Counted from the first letter of the stretch, positions 1-7,402 are shown. The stretch: 8,789 bases of DNA from Halieaceae bacterium (GCA_002705465.1 PAGS01000005.1:1-8789), one strand, 5' to 3'. Translations and numbers: made by a program. Notes: generated by a model from the sequence alone, not told the origin.

Positions 1-180
1 GCACCACCCACCGATGGCGCCAAGTATCCTCCACCACCCGACATCCCCAATGGCAACGATGACGACGTGGTGGCCCGTCAGTTGCGCGAGGCGGCGATGC
101 GGGAACCCGACCCCGCCGTCCGGGACAAGCTCTGGCAGGAGTATCGGAAGTACAAAGGGATTGAGGAGCCTGACTCATGA
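1..180 (+). CDS. C-terminal end of an unidentified protein (5' truncated)
   Basis: An open frame runs from base 1 to a TGA at 178-180 and gives the last 59 residues of a protein whose start lies outside the window. It begins with a Pro-rich, probably flexible stretch (Y-P-P-P-P-D), followed by an acidic N-G-N-D-D-D and then a strongly charged, probably helical end (about residues 24-55, including R-Q-L-R-E-A-A and L-W-Q-E-Y-R-K-Y-K). The frame is supported by the TGA overlapping the ATG of the next gene (ATGA, 177-180), typical of translational coupling. I do not recognise the family. Its function cannot be stated from this fragment; position suggests it belongs to the same operon as the lipoprotein gene that follows. 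Confidence 0.75.
   Translation, partial: APPTDGAKYPPPPDIPNGNDDDVVARQLREAAMREPDPAVRDKLWQEYRKYKGIEEPDS
163..168 (+). promoter_or_regulatory. Ribosome binding site of the lipoprotein gene
   Basis: GAGGAG lies 8 bases before the ATG at 177 and 11 before a second in-frame ATG at 180. The spacing favours the first ATG. It sits inside the end of the upstream coding frame, as expected for coupled translation. Confidence 0.6.
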
Positions 181-1397
181 TGCGCCTGATTTTGCCCCTC
201 ACGCTCGGCATGGCGCTCTTGTCAGGGTGCGTCTCCGAGACCGTGAAGTCGACCTCGGTACCCGTGCTGGATACACCGACCACGCTCGCCCCGGAGGCGG
301 AGTTACTCGATGTTGGGGTGGTGATCCTCGATCCGGGCATCAGCGCTGAAGAAGACGAGGAGCTGGTTTATCCCGATGTCCGCAAGGCGGAAGCCACCTT
401 CATGGCGACCGAACTGGCGGAGGTCCTCGCCGAGCAAGGGGGCTGGGGTGCAGTCAGGGTGGTACCCGACGCCCGGCAGTTCTCCGATCTGCTGGTGCGT
501 GGCACGATACTGGGCTCCGACGGAGAATCTTTGGAGCTGAAAATTCTCGTCAGCGATGCGCGGGGCAAGCTGTGGCTCGACAAGCGCTATCAGGGTGTAA
601 CGAGCCGCTACGCCTATGAGCAGGGCACCCGGGTGAAGCAGGACCCTTTTCTCGCTGTGTATCGCATGATCGCCAACGACATGCTTGAGATCTTTGAGGG
701 CGTCCCAACCGAGGGTCGGGTCACGATCCGACGTGTGGCCGAGATGCGCTTTGCGCGGGACTTCGCGAACGGCGCGTTTGCTGATTATCTCGATGAGGAT
801 GAGGCCGGTCAGATAAGCCTGCGTCGATTGCCGGCTGGGGATGACCCCATGTTGACTCGGGTCCGCGGCCTGCGTCAGCGACACTATGTGTTCGTGGATA
901 CGCTACAGGGCCACTACACCGGATTCGCTGAAGACATGTACACGCCCTATCAGGAGTGGCGCAAGGCGAGTTATGAAGAAACGGTTGCCCTGCGTGAGCT
1001 GGAGGCCGAATCCCAGCGAGAAATGATCGCGGGCGGCGCCGCTATTCTCGCAGGAATTGTGGCACAGACCTCCAGTAGTCGAACGACTCGAAGCGCCGGT
1101 GCCGTCGGTGTCCTGGGTGGCGGCGCATTGTTAAAGAGCGGATTGGAAAAGCGCGCCGAATCCAACATTCATTCGCTGGCGCTGGAAGAATTGGGGCAGT
1201 CACTGGATGCGGAGATCACCCCCCGGGTGATCGAGCTCGAGGATCGCACGGTTCGCCTCACCGGGAACGTTGAGGACCAATACGATCAATGGCGAGAGCT
1301 GTTAGCCGACATTTACGCCGCGGAGCTCGCTGCCCTGGAGCCTCCGGAAGCGCCAAGTGACGAAATGTCCCCGCCGTCTGAATCGCAGGACTCGTGA
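177..1397 (+). CDS. Probable outer-membrane lipoprotein of unknown function
   Basis: A 406-residue protein with a lipoprotein signal peptide: a short basic start (M-M-R), a hydrophobic core (about 4-15) and a lipobox L-S-G-C with the acylated Cys at residue 18. The residue after Cys is Val, not Asp, so by the known Lol rule export to the outer membrane is likely. A mixed alpha/beta region (about 45-180, including D-V-G-V-V-I-L-D-P and L-V-R-G-T-I-L-G-S) loosely recalls the periplasmic domains of CsgG/TolB-like lipoproteins, but this resemblance is weak. A Gly/Ala-rich hydrophobic stretch at about 285-322, broken by a Ser/Thr/Arg patch, could be membrane-associated. A charged segment (about 345-385, with T-G-N-V-E-D-Q-Y-D-Q-W) and a disordered Pro/Ser/Glu tail follow. 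The start at 177 overlaps the upstream stop and the end overlaps the next start (GTGA). It probably supplies the outer-membrane end of the envelope complex inferred for this operon; that is context, not proof. Confidence 0.85.
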   Translation: MMRLILPLTLGMALLSGCVSETVKSTSVPVLDTPTTLAPEAELLDVGVVILDPGISAEEDEELVYPDVRKAEATFMATELAEVLAEQGGWGAVRVVPDARQFSDLLVRGTILGSDGESLELKILVSDARGKLWLDKRYQGVTSRYAYEQGTRVKQDPFLAVYRMIANDMLEIFEGVPTEGRVTIRRVAEMRFARDFANGAFADYLDEDEAGQISLRRLPAGDDPMLTRVRGLRQRHYVFVDTLQGHYTGFAEDMYTPYQEWRKASYEETVALRELEAESQREMIAGGAAILAGIVAQTSSSRTTRSAGAVGVLGGGALLKSGLEKRAESNIHSLALEELGQSLDAEITPRVIELEDRTVRLTGNVEDQYDQWRELLADIYAAELAALEPPEAPSDEMSPPSESQDS

Positions 1398-2941
1398 CCG
1401 ACAAGACAGAGCAGCCCCTCTCCGCAACCACCTTCGAACCCGCACCAGCCTCCAATGAGGCGGGTGGCCCGCCCCCCGAAGGTGAGCAGTCGCGTGTCAT
1501 CTACATCGGGCTGGGTGTCGGCGTCGTCCTGTTGGGTTTTGTGTTTTTTGTGCTGCCTGCGTTGGTATCAACCGACCCGACCGGCACCAACCCCACGGTG
1601 GACGCTTCTGCCGACGCAACCGCAAGCACTGAAGTAGCCGCGAGCACTGCGGGCACGCCGCCGAAGGCTGCCACACAAAGCGGCGAGGGCCGCAGCCCCT
1701 TTGCCGACGCACAGGAGAGCGCCTTGCGGCGGGACGCACAGGAGGTGCTACAGGCGCTGCTGTCGTTACAAGAATCACTTGATGAACGGGGCGCCGCGCG
1801 GTGGGGTGAGCCCGCCTACAGCGCCGCCTTGGCGCGCGCCGCAGCAGGCGACGCTGCGTATCGGGAGCGAGATTTTGTTGGGGCGACAGCTGAGTATCAG
1901 CGCGCGCTGGAGCAACTGCAGGGTTTGGAGCAGACGCTGCCAGAGCGGATCGATGCGCTCCATAGCGAGCTGATCGCAGCGATTGAGTCCGGCGAGGTGC
2001 TGGCCGCTCAGACCCGTTTCGCAGCGCTTGCCGAGATGGCGCCCACCGATATCCGGTTAATCGCTCTGGAGGACCGTCTGCTGGCGCTCCCCGCCGTCAT
2101 CGCGGCGCTCGAGAGTGCCGGTGATGCCGAGACGGCGGGTGATTTGAGCGCAGCGGTTGCCGCAGCACGCACCGCTACTGGCGCCGACCCCGACCACCAA
2201 CGCGCGGCAGCGCGGCTATCTGAACTCACCGCCAAACTGACGCAGGCACAATTTACTGACGCCATGACGGCAGGCTATGGCGCCATGGCCGGCAGTGCCT
2301 TTGATGCGGCGGAGACAGCATTCCGCAAAGCCGGGCGATTGATCCCCGGTGCGCCAGAACCTGCAGCGGCATTGGTTGAACTCGATCAAGCCCGCACGCA
2401 GGCAAAGCTTCTGGCATTAAAGGATCAGGGCGCGCTGGCCGAACGAGAAGAGCGCTGGCCAGACGCCGTCGAACTGTATGAGCAGGCGCTGACAATAGAC
2501 GCCCTGATACTGTTTGCGACTGAGGGTGTTGCGCGGTCACAGCCTCGAGCGGAACTCGACGCGCGATTGGAGAAAATCCCGGACGAGCGGGATCGGCTGA
2601 TCGACGCACGCATTTTGCGCCTGGCAGAGGAAACGCTGGCAGAGGCAACAGCATTGGCCAACCCCGGACCCAGATTACAGGGCCAGATTGCCGCCGCAGA
2701 GGCGACCATCAGCTACGCCAACACGCCGATCGCGACCACCCTGTCATCAGATGGGCTGACCGATATCACGCTGCTACGCGTCAAGCGGCTGGGCACCCTG
2801 ACTGAGCGGACACTGTCGCTTCGACCCGGTGTATACACCGCCGTCGGCATGCGCACTGGCTACCGTGACGTGCGGGTGACCTTTGAGGTCCGCCCCAACC
2901 AGAACAACGCGGTCGAAATCCGCTGTGCAGAGGCCATCTAG
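1394..2941 (+). CDS. Single-pass membrane protein with TPR-like repeats and a PEGA-like C-terminal domain
   Basis: A 515-residue protein starting at GTG 1394, overlapping the previous stop (GTGA); an AGGA at 1387-1390 is rather close to the start. No usable in-frame ATG exists before the membrane segment, so GTG is needed. Order: a cytoplasmic tail of about 35 residues with the motif T-T-F-E-P (12-16); one transmembrane helix at about 36-58; a Thr/Ala/Ser-rich linker (60-100); then alpha-helical repeats in the periplasm. TPR-like units are visible near 145-180, 238-275, 288-330 and 342-380, for example R-W-P-D-A-V-E-L-Y-E-Q-A-L. The C-terminal domain (about 440-512) has a PEGA-like pattern, L-R-P-G-V-Y-T-A-V-G followed by G-Y-R-D-V-R-V-T-F. 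Topology follows from the helix and the lack of a signal peptidase site. It probably acts as a periplasmic scaffold. It resembles the next gene in its tail/helix/beta-domain plan. Confidence 0.88.
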   Translation: MTDKTEQPLSATTFEPAPASNEAGGPPPEGEQSRVIYIGLGVGVVLLGFVFFVLPALVSTDPTGTNPTVDASADATASTEVAASTAGTPPKAATQSGEGRSPFADAQESALRRDAQEVLQALLSLQESLDERGAARWGEPAYSAALARAAAGDAAYRERDFVGATAEYQRALEQLQGLEQTLPERIDALHSELIAAIESGEVLAAQTRFAALAEMAPTDIRLIALEDRLLALPAVIAALESAGDAETAGDLSAAVAAARTATGADPDHQRAAARLSELTAKLTQAQFTDAMTAGYGAMAGSAFDAAETAFRKAGRLIPGAPEPAAALVELDQARTQAKLLALKDQGALAEREERWPDAVELYEQALTIDALILFATEGVARSQPRAELDARLEKIPDERDRLIDARILRLAEETLAEATALANPGPRLQGQIAAAEATISYANTPIATTLSSDGLTDITLLRVKRLGTLTERTLSLRPGVYTAVGMRTGYRDVRVTFEVRPNQNNAVEIRCAEAI

Positions 2942-2950
2942 GTCAAGGTC

Positions 2951-5062
2951 ATGACTGAAGGTGATAACAAACTGACGCCAGACACGTTTGCCCCCGCCGG
3001 CGCTCCCGATGCCCGCGAGGAATTGGCAGCGACAGCCTTTGAACCACTGAGTCAGGCGTCCCAGAAAAAGGCGCGGGTCAGCCCCGCGCAGATTGCCATC
3101 GGGAGCAGCGGGCTGGTCCTGACGGCGCTCCTCTTTTTTCTGCTCACGGCCCGCTCACTCACTTTAAACATTGACACCGAGGTAGAGCCCGACTTCTCAT
3201 TGAGCGGCCTGAACTGGGCCTTTGGCGAGCGTCTATTGGTGCGGCCCGGCGAGTATGAACTCAGCGTTTTTGCCGAGGGCTACCGCCCCTACCAGCAAAC
3301 CATCACCGTCAGCGACGCCGATACCCAGCAGCTCGATATCCGTCTGGCGCCCTTGCCCGGCACCGTGACGATCAACACCGAACCCGCCGATGCGAACATC
3401 ACGATTGATGACTTGTCATTGGGTACCGCACCACTTGGTGACCTGGTGCTGGAGGCGGGCAACTACGACATGACCGCCACGCGCGATCGTTACCAGCGTT
3501 GGCAAGGGACCATAGAGGTGGTGGGGCGTAACCAAAGCCAGACGATCGACGTTGCATTAGTACCCGATTGGGCGCAAGTCCGCTTCAGCACAACGCCGCA
3601 AATTGTCACTGCCAGCATCGATGGCGACGCCGCAGAGATCACGCCGGATGGCATTTCCGTGCTATCGGGCGAGCATGAGCTGACTCTGAGCGCGCCCGGC
3701 TTTGTGCCCGCACAGGTGCCGCTTACTATTGTGGCCGGCGTCGACGAGGATCTGGGAGAGATCACGCTCACACCGGCCGACGCAACGCTCACCCTGAATA
3801 GTCGCCCGGCGGGTGCCGGCGTATCCGTTGATGGCACCTTCGCAGGGCTCACGCCGCTGGTGCTGCCCTTGAGCCCAGGTAGAAGCCATACCATTGGCGT
3901 CTCAAAAGCCGGTTACAGATCGAGCGAGCAGGACGTCACCCTGAGCCGCGGTGAAGCCGCCGCAAGAACCATCATCCTTGACCCCGAATTGGGCGAGGTG
4001 CGCTTTGCTATTGAACCTGCCGAGGCCACGGTACTCATCAATGGGCAGTCAGCAGGCAGCGGCAGCGGCAGCCAGACGCTATCACTACCCGCGGTGCAAC
4101 AGCGGATTGAGGTGAAGCTCGAGGGTTATGCAAGCTTCGAGACTCAGATCCTGCCGAAGCCGGGGCTACCCCAGCGGGTGAGCGTCACGCTCCTGACCGA
4201 GGCCGCCGCGCGCAAAGCCGCCATGACCTCCACCCTCACCACGCCGCTGGGTCAAACGCTGGTGCTGGTTGACCCCTCTTTAGAAACGCAGAACCCATTC
4301 ACCATGGGCGCCTCGCGGCGTGACCCGGGTCGACGCGCCAATGAAGTGGAGCACCCTGTAGAACTCCGCCGGGCCTTCTACATCGCCAGCACCGAGACCA
4401 CCAATGCCCAGTTCAGACAATTTGAAGCAACGCATGATTCGGGGTTGATCGAGAGTTACTCCCTCGATCGTGATCACCAGCCCGTCGCAGGCATCAGCTG
4501 GCAGCAGGCGGCGAGCTTTTGTAACTGGCTTAGCGCACTTGAGGGTCTGCCGCCGTTCTATCGAGAGAACCAGGGCATCATCATCGGCTTTAACCCCAGC
4601 AGCACCGGTTACCGATTACCGACTGAAGCGGAGTGGGCCTTCTCGGCTCGCGTCGATGGTGAGTCTCTGAGACGGTTTGCATGGGGCGATGACTTTCCGC
4701 CAACGCAGGTGGTCACCAACGTCGCGGACAACACCTCCGCATTGGTCACCGGCCGGATTCTCAATGGCTACACCGATCAATTCGTCGTCTCAGCGCCAGT
4801 AGGCAGCTTCCCCCCCAACCATCGCGGCCTCCATGACATGGGTGGTAATGTTGCCGAATGGGTACACGACGGATATCGCATTCCCTCCGCCAACGCCGAG
4901 CTGGCGATCGACCCGCTGGGGGAGCAGCGCGGCGACAATTACACGATTCGCGGTGGCAGCTGGGCCCTGAGCCGGCTCTCCGAGCTGCGGCTGACGTTTC
5001 GCGATTACGGCGAGCGCGGCCGCGATGATCTCGGGTTCAGGATTGCTCGCTATGCGGAATAG
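2951..5062 (+). CDS. Membrane-anchored PEGA-repeat protein with C-terminal FGE-sulfatase (SUMF1)-like domain
   Basis: A 703-residue protein, ATG at 2951, nine bases after the previous stop with only a weak, close AAGG. A cytoplasmic tail (1-44) holds D-T-F-A-P (11-15) and T-A-F-E-P (28-32), similar to the tail of the preceding protein. One transmembrane helix spans about 45-66. About five PEGA-type beta units follow (roughly 68-134, 138-205, 208-273, 279-346, 349-415), with typical motifs such as V-R-P-G-E-Y-E-L, E-G-Y-R-P-Y and K-A-G-Y-R-S. From about 431 to 700 there is an FGE/SUMF1-type domain: F-T-M-G (450-453), T-E-T-T-N-A-Q-F (481-488), G-Y-R-L-P-T-E-A-E-W (553-562), D-M-G-G-N-V-A-E-W (629-637), R-G-G-S-W (667-671) and L-G-F-R-I-A-R (694-700). 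Only one Cys (524) occurs in the domain and the catalytic cysteine pair expected after R-G-G-S is absent, so formylglycine formation is unlikely; a binding or structural role is more probable. The periplasmic location is inferred from topology. Confidence 0.93.
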   Translation: MTEGDNKLTPDTFAPAGAPDAREELAATAFEPLSQASQKKARVSPAQIAIGSSGLVLTALLFFLLTARSLTLNIDTEVEPDFSLSGLNWAFGERLLVRPGEYELSVFAEGYRPYQQTITVSDADTQQLDIRLAPLPGTVTINTEPADANITIDDLSLGTAPLGDLVLEAGNYDMTATRDRYQRWQGTIEVVGRNQSQTIDVALVPDWAQVRFSTTPQIVTASIDGDAAEITPDGISVLSGEHELTLSAPGFVPAQVPLTIVAGVDEDLGEITLTPADATLTLNSRPAGAGVSVDGTFAGLTPLVLPLSPGRSHTIGVSKAGYRSSEQDVTLSRGEAAARTIILDPELGEVRFAIEPAEATVLINGQSAGSGSGSQTLSLPAVQQRIEVKLEGYASFETQILPKPGLPQRVSVTLLTEAAARKAAMTSTLTTPLGQTLVLVDPSLETQNPFTMGASRRDPGRRANEVEHPVELRRAFYIASTETTNAQFRQFEATHDSGLIESYSLDRDHQPVAGISWQQAASFCNWLSALEGLPPFYRENQGIIIGFNPSSTGYRLPTEAEWAFSARVDGESLRRFAWGDDFPPTQVVTNVADNTSALVTGRILNGYTDQFVVSAPVGSFPPNHRGLHDMGGNVAEWVHDGYRIPSANAELAIDPLGEQRGDNYTIRGGSWALSRLSELRLTFRDYGERGRDDLGFRIARYAE
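4055..4072 (+). repeat. Three tandem GGCAGC hexamers
   Basis: Three perfect in-frame copies of GGCAGC encode G-S-G-S-G-S (residues 369-374) in a loop of the fifth PEGA unit. It is a short coding microsatellite and could vary in length between strains without a frameshift. Confidence 0.8.
5039..5042 (+). promoter_or_regulatory. Ribosome binding site deciding the start of the small exported protein
   Basis: AGGA lies 9 bases before the ATG at 5052. An earlier in-frame ATG at 5025 would add nine residues before the signal peptide. The AGGA, the smaller overlap with the upstream gene and the better signal peptide all favour 5052. Confidence 0.5.
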
Positions 5063-5336
5063 ACTGCAGGCTACTGACCACAAGATCTTTGCCTGGGCGC
5101 CCCTTTTCTGGGCCTTGAGCGCCACGACGGCTGTCGCACAGGAGGCGGTCGGGGCAGATGGGGCGGACGGGACGAGGGAACCGTTGACGCCGAGTGACGC
5201 GATCACCGCCAACGACTCAGAACAAGCTGACGCCACTGACACCCCCTCGCCCAAACCGTCGGGGACGGTGCTGGACTATGAGCCAACCGAATCCATCTCT
5301 GAAGACCTCTCGGTGTCTTTTCCAGTAGATATCTGA
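5052..5336 (+). CDS. Small exported acidic, low-complexity protein
   Basis: A 94-residue protein if translation starts at ATG 5052 (11-base overlap with the previous gene). The N-terminus looks like a Sec signal peptide: basic residues (R2, R4, K11), a hydrophobic core (F-A-W-A-P-L-F-W-A-L) and a likely signal peptidase I site after A-V-A, before Q-E. The mature part is about 65 residues, rich in Asp, Glu, Thr, Ala, Ser and Pro, and probably disordered. It ends in a more ordered-looking tail, D-Y-E-P-T-E followed by S-E-D-L-S-V-S-F-P-V-D-I, which has the look of a conserved binding peptide. No enzymatic motif is seen and I do not recognise a named family. Its place directly before the TolQ/ExbB-like gene suggests a periplasmic partner or cap for the channel complex; that is inference. 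Confidence 0.75.
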   Translation: MRNRLQATDHKIFAWAPLFWALSATTAVAQEAVGADGADGTREPLTPSDAITANDSEQADATDTPSPKPSGTVLDYEPTESISEDLSVSFPVDI

Positions 5337-5343
5337 GCCCAAC

Positions 5344-5348
5344 AGGAG
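5344..5348 (+). promoter_or_regulatory. Ribosome binding site of the TolQ/ExbB-like gene
   Basis: AGGAG lies 6 bases before the ATG at 5355. It is one of the two best Shine-Dalgarno sequences in the window, and it occupies the largest gap (18 bases) between genes, so this gene is probably initiated independently rather than by coupling. Confidence 0.7.
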
Positions 5349-5354
5349 CCCTTC

Positions 5355-6161
5355 ATGAAGCGACGTTTACCCTCCGAGTTCCTGTATCAGGTCTTTTCCC
5401 TGCTGTTCGCCGTCATTGTTGTGCACGCGGCCTACGTGGGGGTCATACGCCCCAGCGCAGACTCACAGCTGGCGATTCAGGCAGTGCAACAGGCGGCCGG
5501 CGAGACGCCCACGGGCAATCGGTCGCTAGCAATCGTCATCAAGGATTACGAGCAGGAGGCGTGCTTTATTCTGCTGCTGTGGGCGCTGGCAATCATGGGG
5601 CTCAAGGCTGCGCGCACGCGCTCCGAAGTGCAGATGCTGGATCGTGAGCTGATTGCTATTCCCGATGGCACCAGCATTCTGCCCCGGGATGCAAGAGAGC
5701 AGTCGCGCTCGCTGGAGGCGTTACCCGCAGACGAGCAGGACTACCTCTTGCCGAGAGCTCTCGGCAATGCACTCAGCCGCTTCACCACGACAGGCAGCAT
5801 ACCCGCCGTCGCCGACGCGGTGCGCGAGCAGTGCGATATTGAAGCAGATCGACTCGACTCTGAACTCTCCATGGTGCGCTATATCTCATGGGCCATTCCA
5901 TCCATCGGCTTTATCGGCACTGTCCGCGGTATTGGTGATGCACTGGGTCAGGCCTACAAGGCCGTGGAGGGCGATATTTCCGGCGTGACCGTGAGCTTGG
6001 GCGTTGCCTTTAACAGCACCTTTGTTGCGCTAGTACTGTCGATCATCATTATGTTCGCGCTACACCAACTGCAGCTGTCGCAGGAGCGTCTGGTGCTCAA
6101 CACCCAACGCTATATCGATCGTCACTTGCTACGACATCTCTCGGTGCCCAGAAGCGGATGA
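5355..6161 (+). CDS. MotA/TolQ/ExbB proton-channel family protein
   Basis: A 268-residue inner-membrane protein. Hydrophobic segments lie at about 10-31, 67-85, 175-195 and 213-237, with a cytoplasmic loop of roughly 85 residues between the second and third. The family signature is clear at 181-200: I-P-S-I-G-F-I-G-T-V-R-G-I, matching the P-x-L-G-x-x-G-T-V-x-G-I pattern of TolQ/ExbB/MotA. Thr189 corresponds to the conserved channel Thr. The last helix contains V-S-L-G-V-A-F-N-S-T-F-V-A-L with Thr222 in the pore region. Proteins of this family assemble as oligomers around a partner whose single helix carries a proton-binding Asp (ExbD, TolR, MotB). No ordinary ExbD/TolR/MotB gene is adjacent; the anchored proteins encoded from 7403 and 8504 are the likely partners. 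Its last bases overlap the next start (ATGA). It does not appear to be tolQ, exbB or motA itself: no tolR/tolA, tonB or motB lies beside it. Confidence 0.9.
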   Translation: MKRRLPSEFLYQVFSLLFAVIVVHAAYVGVIRPSADSQLAIQAVQQAAGETPTGNRSLAIVIKDYEQEACFILLLWALAIMGLKAARTRSEVQMLDRELIAIPDGTSILPRDAREQSRSLEALPADEQDYLLPRALGNALSRFTTTGSIPAVADAVREQCDIEADRLDSELSMVRYISWAIPSIGFIGTVRGIGDALGQAYKAVEGDISGVTVSLGVAFNSTFVALVLSIIIMFALHQLQLSQERLVLNTQRYIDRHLLRHLSVPRSG

Positions 6162-7399
6162 GACTACTTGATTGCAACGACGCCGCACTGCGCCTGTGGC
6201 AGGACGGTGAGGGCATATGGTCACCGGGTATCGCCTGGTTCGCAGAAGGTCAGTACCAGTTCGGTGAGCCAGCGTGGCAGCGGGCACGGCTCTCTCCGCG
6301 GGAGATCAACAACCGTTTCTGGCACCGCCTGTCGACTCAGCCGCTCAGCCCTGCACTGGGGCCGGCTCGGCACACAGCTGATCTTGTTCATACGCATCTA
6401 CAAATGTTGTTGGGAGAGGCGCCCGGTGACGTGAGGCTGGCGATTCCCGGAACGATGGAACCCGCTCAACTTTCCCTGTTATTGGGCATTCTCCAGACGC
6501 TCCCCGTCACTGCGCAGAGTGTTATTCATCGCAGCGCACTGATCGGTAGCGCCGTCGGTGAAGCCTGTGCACATGTCGAGCTTCATCTACACCAAGCGAG
6601 TATCACCGGGGTATCCGTTACCGATGGCATCGCCACGGCGCAGGAGACGCAACTGTTGCCCGGTCAGGGGTTACTCGGGCTCATGGACGAGATTGCGGAG
6701 AGAATCGGCGAGCAGTTTGTGTCGCAAACCCGATTCGACCCCCAGCGCCGGGCAGAAACTGAGCAAGCGCTGTATCAGCAGATTCCCTCACTGCTCGGGT
6801 CGCTGGTGACGCACAGCGAGATCAGCTGCACGGTGGAGGGCCACACTGCGAGGATCGCGCGGGAAGCCTTAGCGCCGGTAGGTGCCGCATTCAGTCGGGC
6901 GCTGGCCCCCCTATTGCTCGCGGGCGTCGAAAGGATTGCTCTGGACGCCCTGCTCTCTGAACTGCCGGGCCTGACATTACCCGGCGAACGCATCTCGGTG
7001 AGCGCGGAGATCATTCCGCGCGCAGCAGGTCTTCTCGAGGTGACAGAGGGCGAACTGATCTTTCAACGCGAGGCGCCCTGCTCCGGGTTGGTCGCCCCGG
7101 GCAAACCGCCTGAGATAGCCGCGCAAGAGAATGCGTCGGTGGCCGAGGCGGACTCTGGTCATACTGCCTTGGCAACCGCCGTGACACATCAACTCGTCGC
7201 CGGTCATGCCACGCCACTCACGCTCGGATCCTCGGTTACCGATGGCGTCGTCCTGTCGGGCGTCAATGAGCTCACGGTTACCACTGAAGCCGCGGTTACG
7301 CTGAATGGTCGATCTGTAGGGGGGGTCACCGCGATCAGCGCGGGTGATCGGCTCACTGTCGCAGGTGTCGACGTGGACTTTATTGTCGTGGAGGTCTGA
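6158..7399 (+). CDS. Probable degenerate Hsp70/actin-like (ASKHA) protein with FHA-like C-terminus
   Basis: A 413-residue protein with no signal peptide and no clear membrane helix, so probably cytoplasmic. The first 210 residues follow the order of motifs in Hsp70-like proteins: an N-terminal beta hairpin (L-L-D-C-N-D-A, 3-9), F-G-E-P-A-W-Q-R-A-R (35-44), D-V-R-L-A-I-P-G (91-98), a helix with S-L-L-L-G-I-L, then V-E-L-H-L-H-Q-A-S-I-T (140-150) where Hsp70 has its second phosphate motif. The Gly-rich nucleotide-binding residues are mostly replaced, so ATP hydrolysis is doubtful. The motif Q-T-R-F-D-P (190-195) is distinctive. The last 70 residues (about 344-413) look like the second half of an FHA-type beta sandwich: L-N-G-R-S-V followed by A-G-D-R-L-T-V-A-G and F-I-V-V. 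The phosphothreonine-binding S-x-x-H is not evident. Both assignments rest on pattern reading only. It overlaps the channel gene by four bases and precedes the VWA gene by three. Confidence 0.8.
   Translation: MRLLDCNDAALRLWQDGEGIWSPGIAWFAEGQYQFGEPAWQRARLSPREINNRFWHRLSTQPLSPALGPARHTADLVHTHLQMLLGEAPGDVRLAIPGTMEPAQLSLLLGILQTLPVTAQSVIHRSALIGSAVGEACAHVELHLHQASITGVSVTDGIATAQETQLLPGQGLLGLMDEIAERIGEQFVSQTRFDPQRRAETEQALYQQIPSLLGSLVTHSEISCTVEGHTARIAREALAPVGAAFSRALAPLLLAGVERIALDALLSELPGLTLPGERISVSAEIIPRAAGLLEVTEGELIFQREAPCSGLVAPGKPPEIAAQENASVAEADSGHTALATAVTHQLVAGHATPLTLGSSVTDGVVLSGVNELTVTTEAAVTLNGRSVGGVTAISAGDRLTVAGVDVDFIVVEV
7390..7394 (+). promoter_or_regulatory. Ribosome binding site deciding the GTG start of the VWA gene
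   Basis: GGAGG lies 8 bases before GTG 7403, within the end of the upstream gene. The first in-frame ATG would fall inside the membrane-anchor motif (residue 19), so the GTG start is well supported. Confidence 0.75.
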
Positions 7400-7402
7400 T
7401 CT

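Noticed and set aside
14..349. Open frame of 111 codons at the left end
   Set aside because: It conflicts with the frame ending at 178-180 and with the lipoprotein gene, and its Arg/Thr/Pro-rich translation has no domain pattern; it is an out-of-frame shadow in high-GC DNA.
303..884. Long antisense frame (193 codons) within the lipoprotein gene
   Set aside because: No ribosome binding site or recognisable domain; it lies wholly inside a gene with a good signal peptide and coupled start.
4241..5050. Active sulfatase-maturing enzyme
   Set aside because: The copper-binding cysteine pair is not present and no sulfatase gene is adjacent.
5025..5051. Upstream ATG for the small exported protein
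   Set aside because: It would enlarge the overlap to 38 bases and push the signal peptide inward; ATG 5052 has a better placed AGGA.
5337..5354. Terminator or promoter in the largest gap
   Set aside because: The 18 bases hold a ribosome binding site and no hairpin or U-run; too short for a promoter with both elements.
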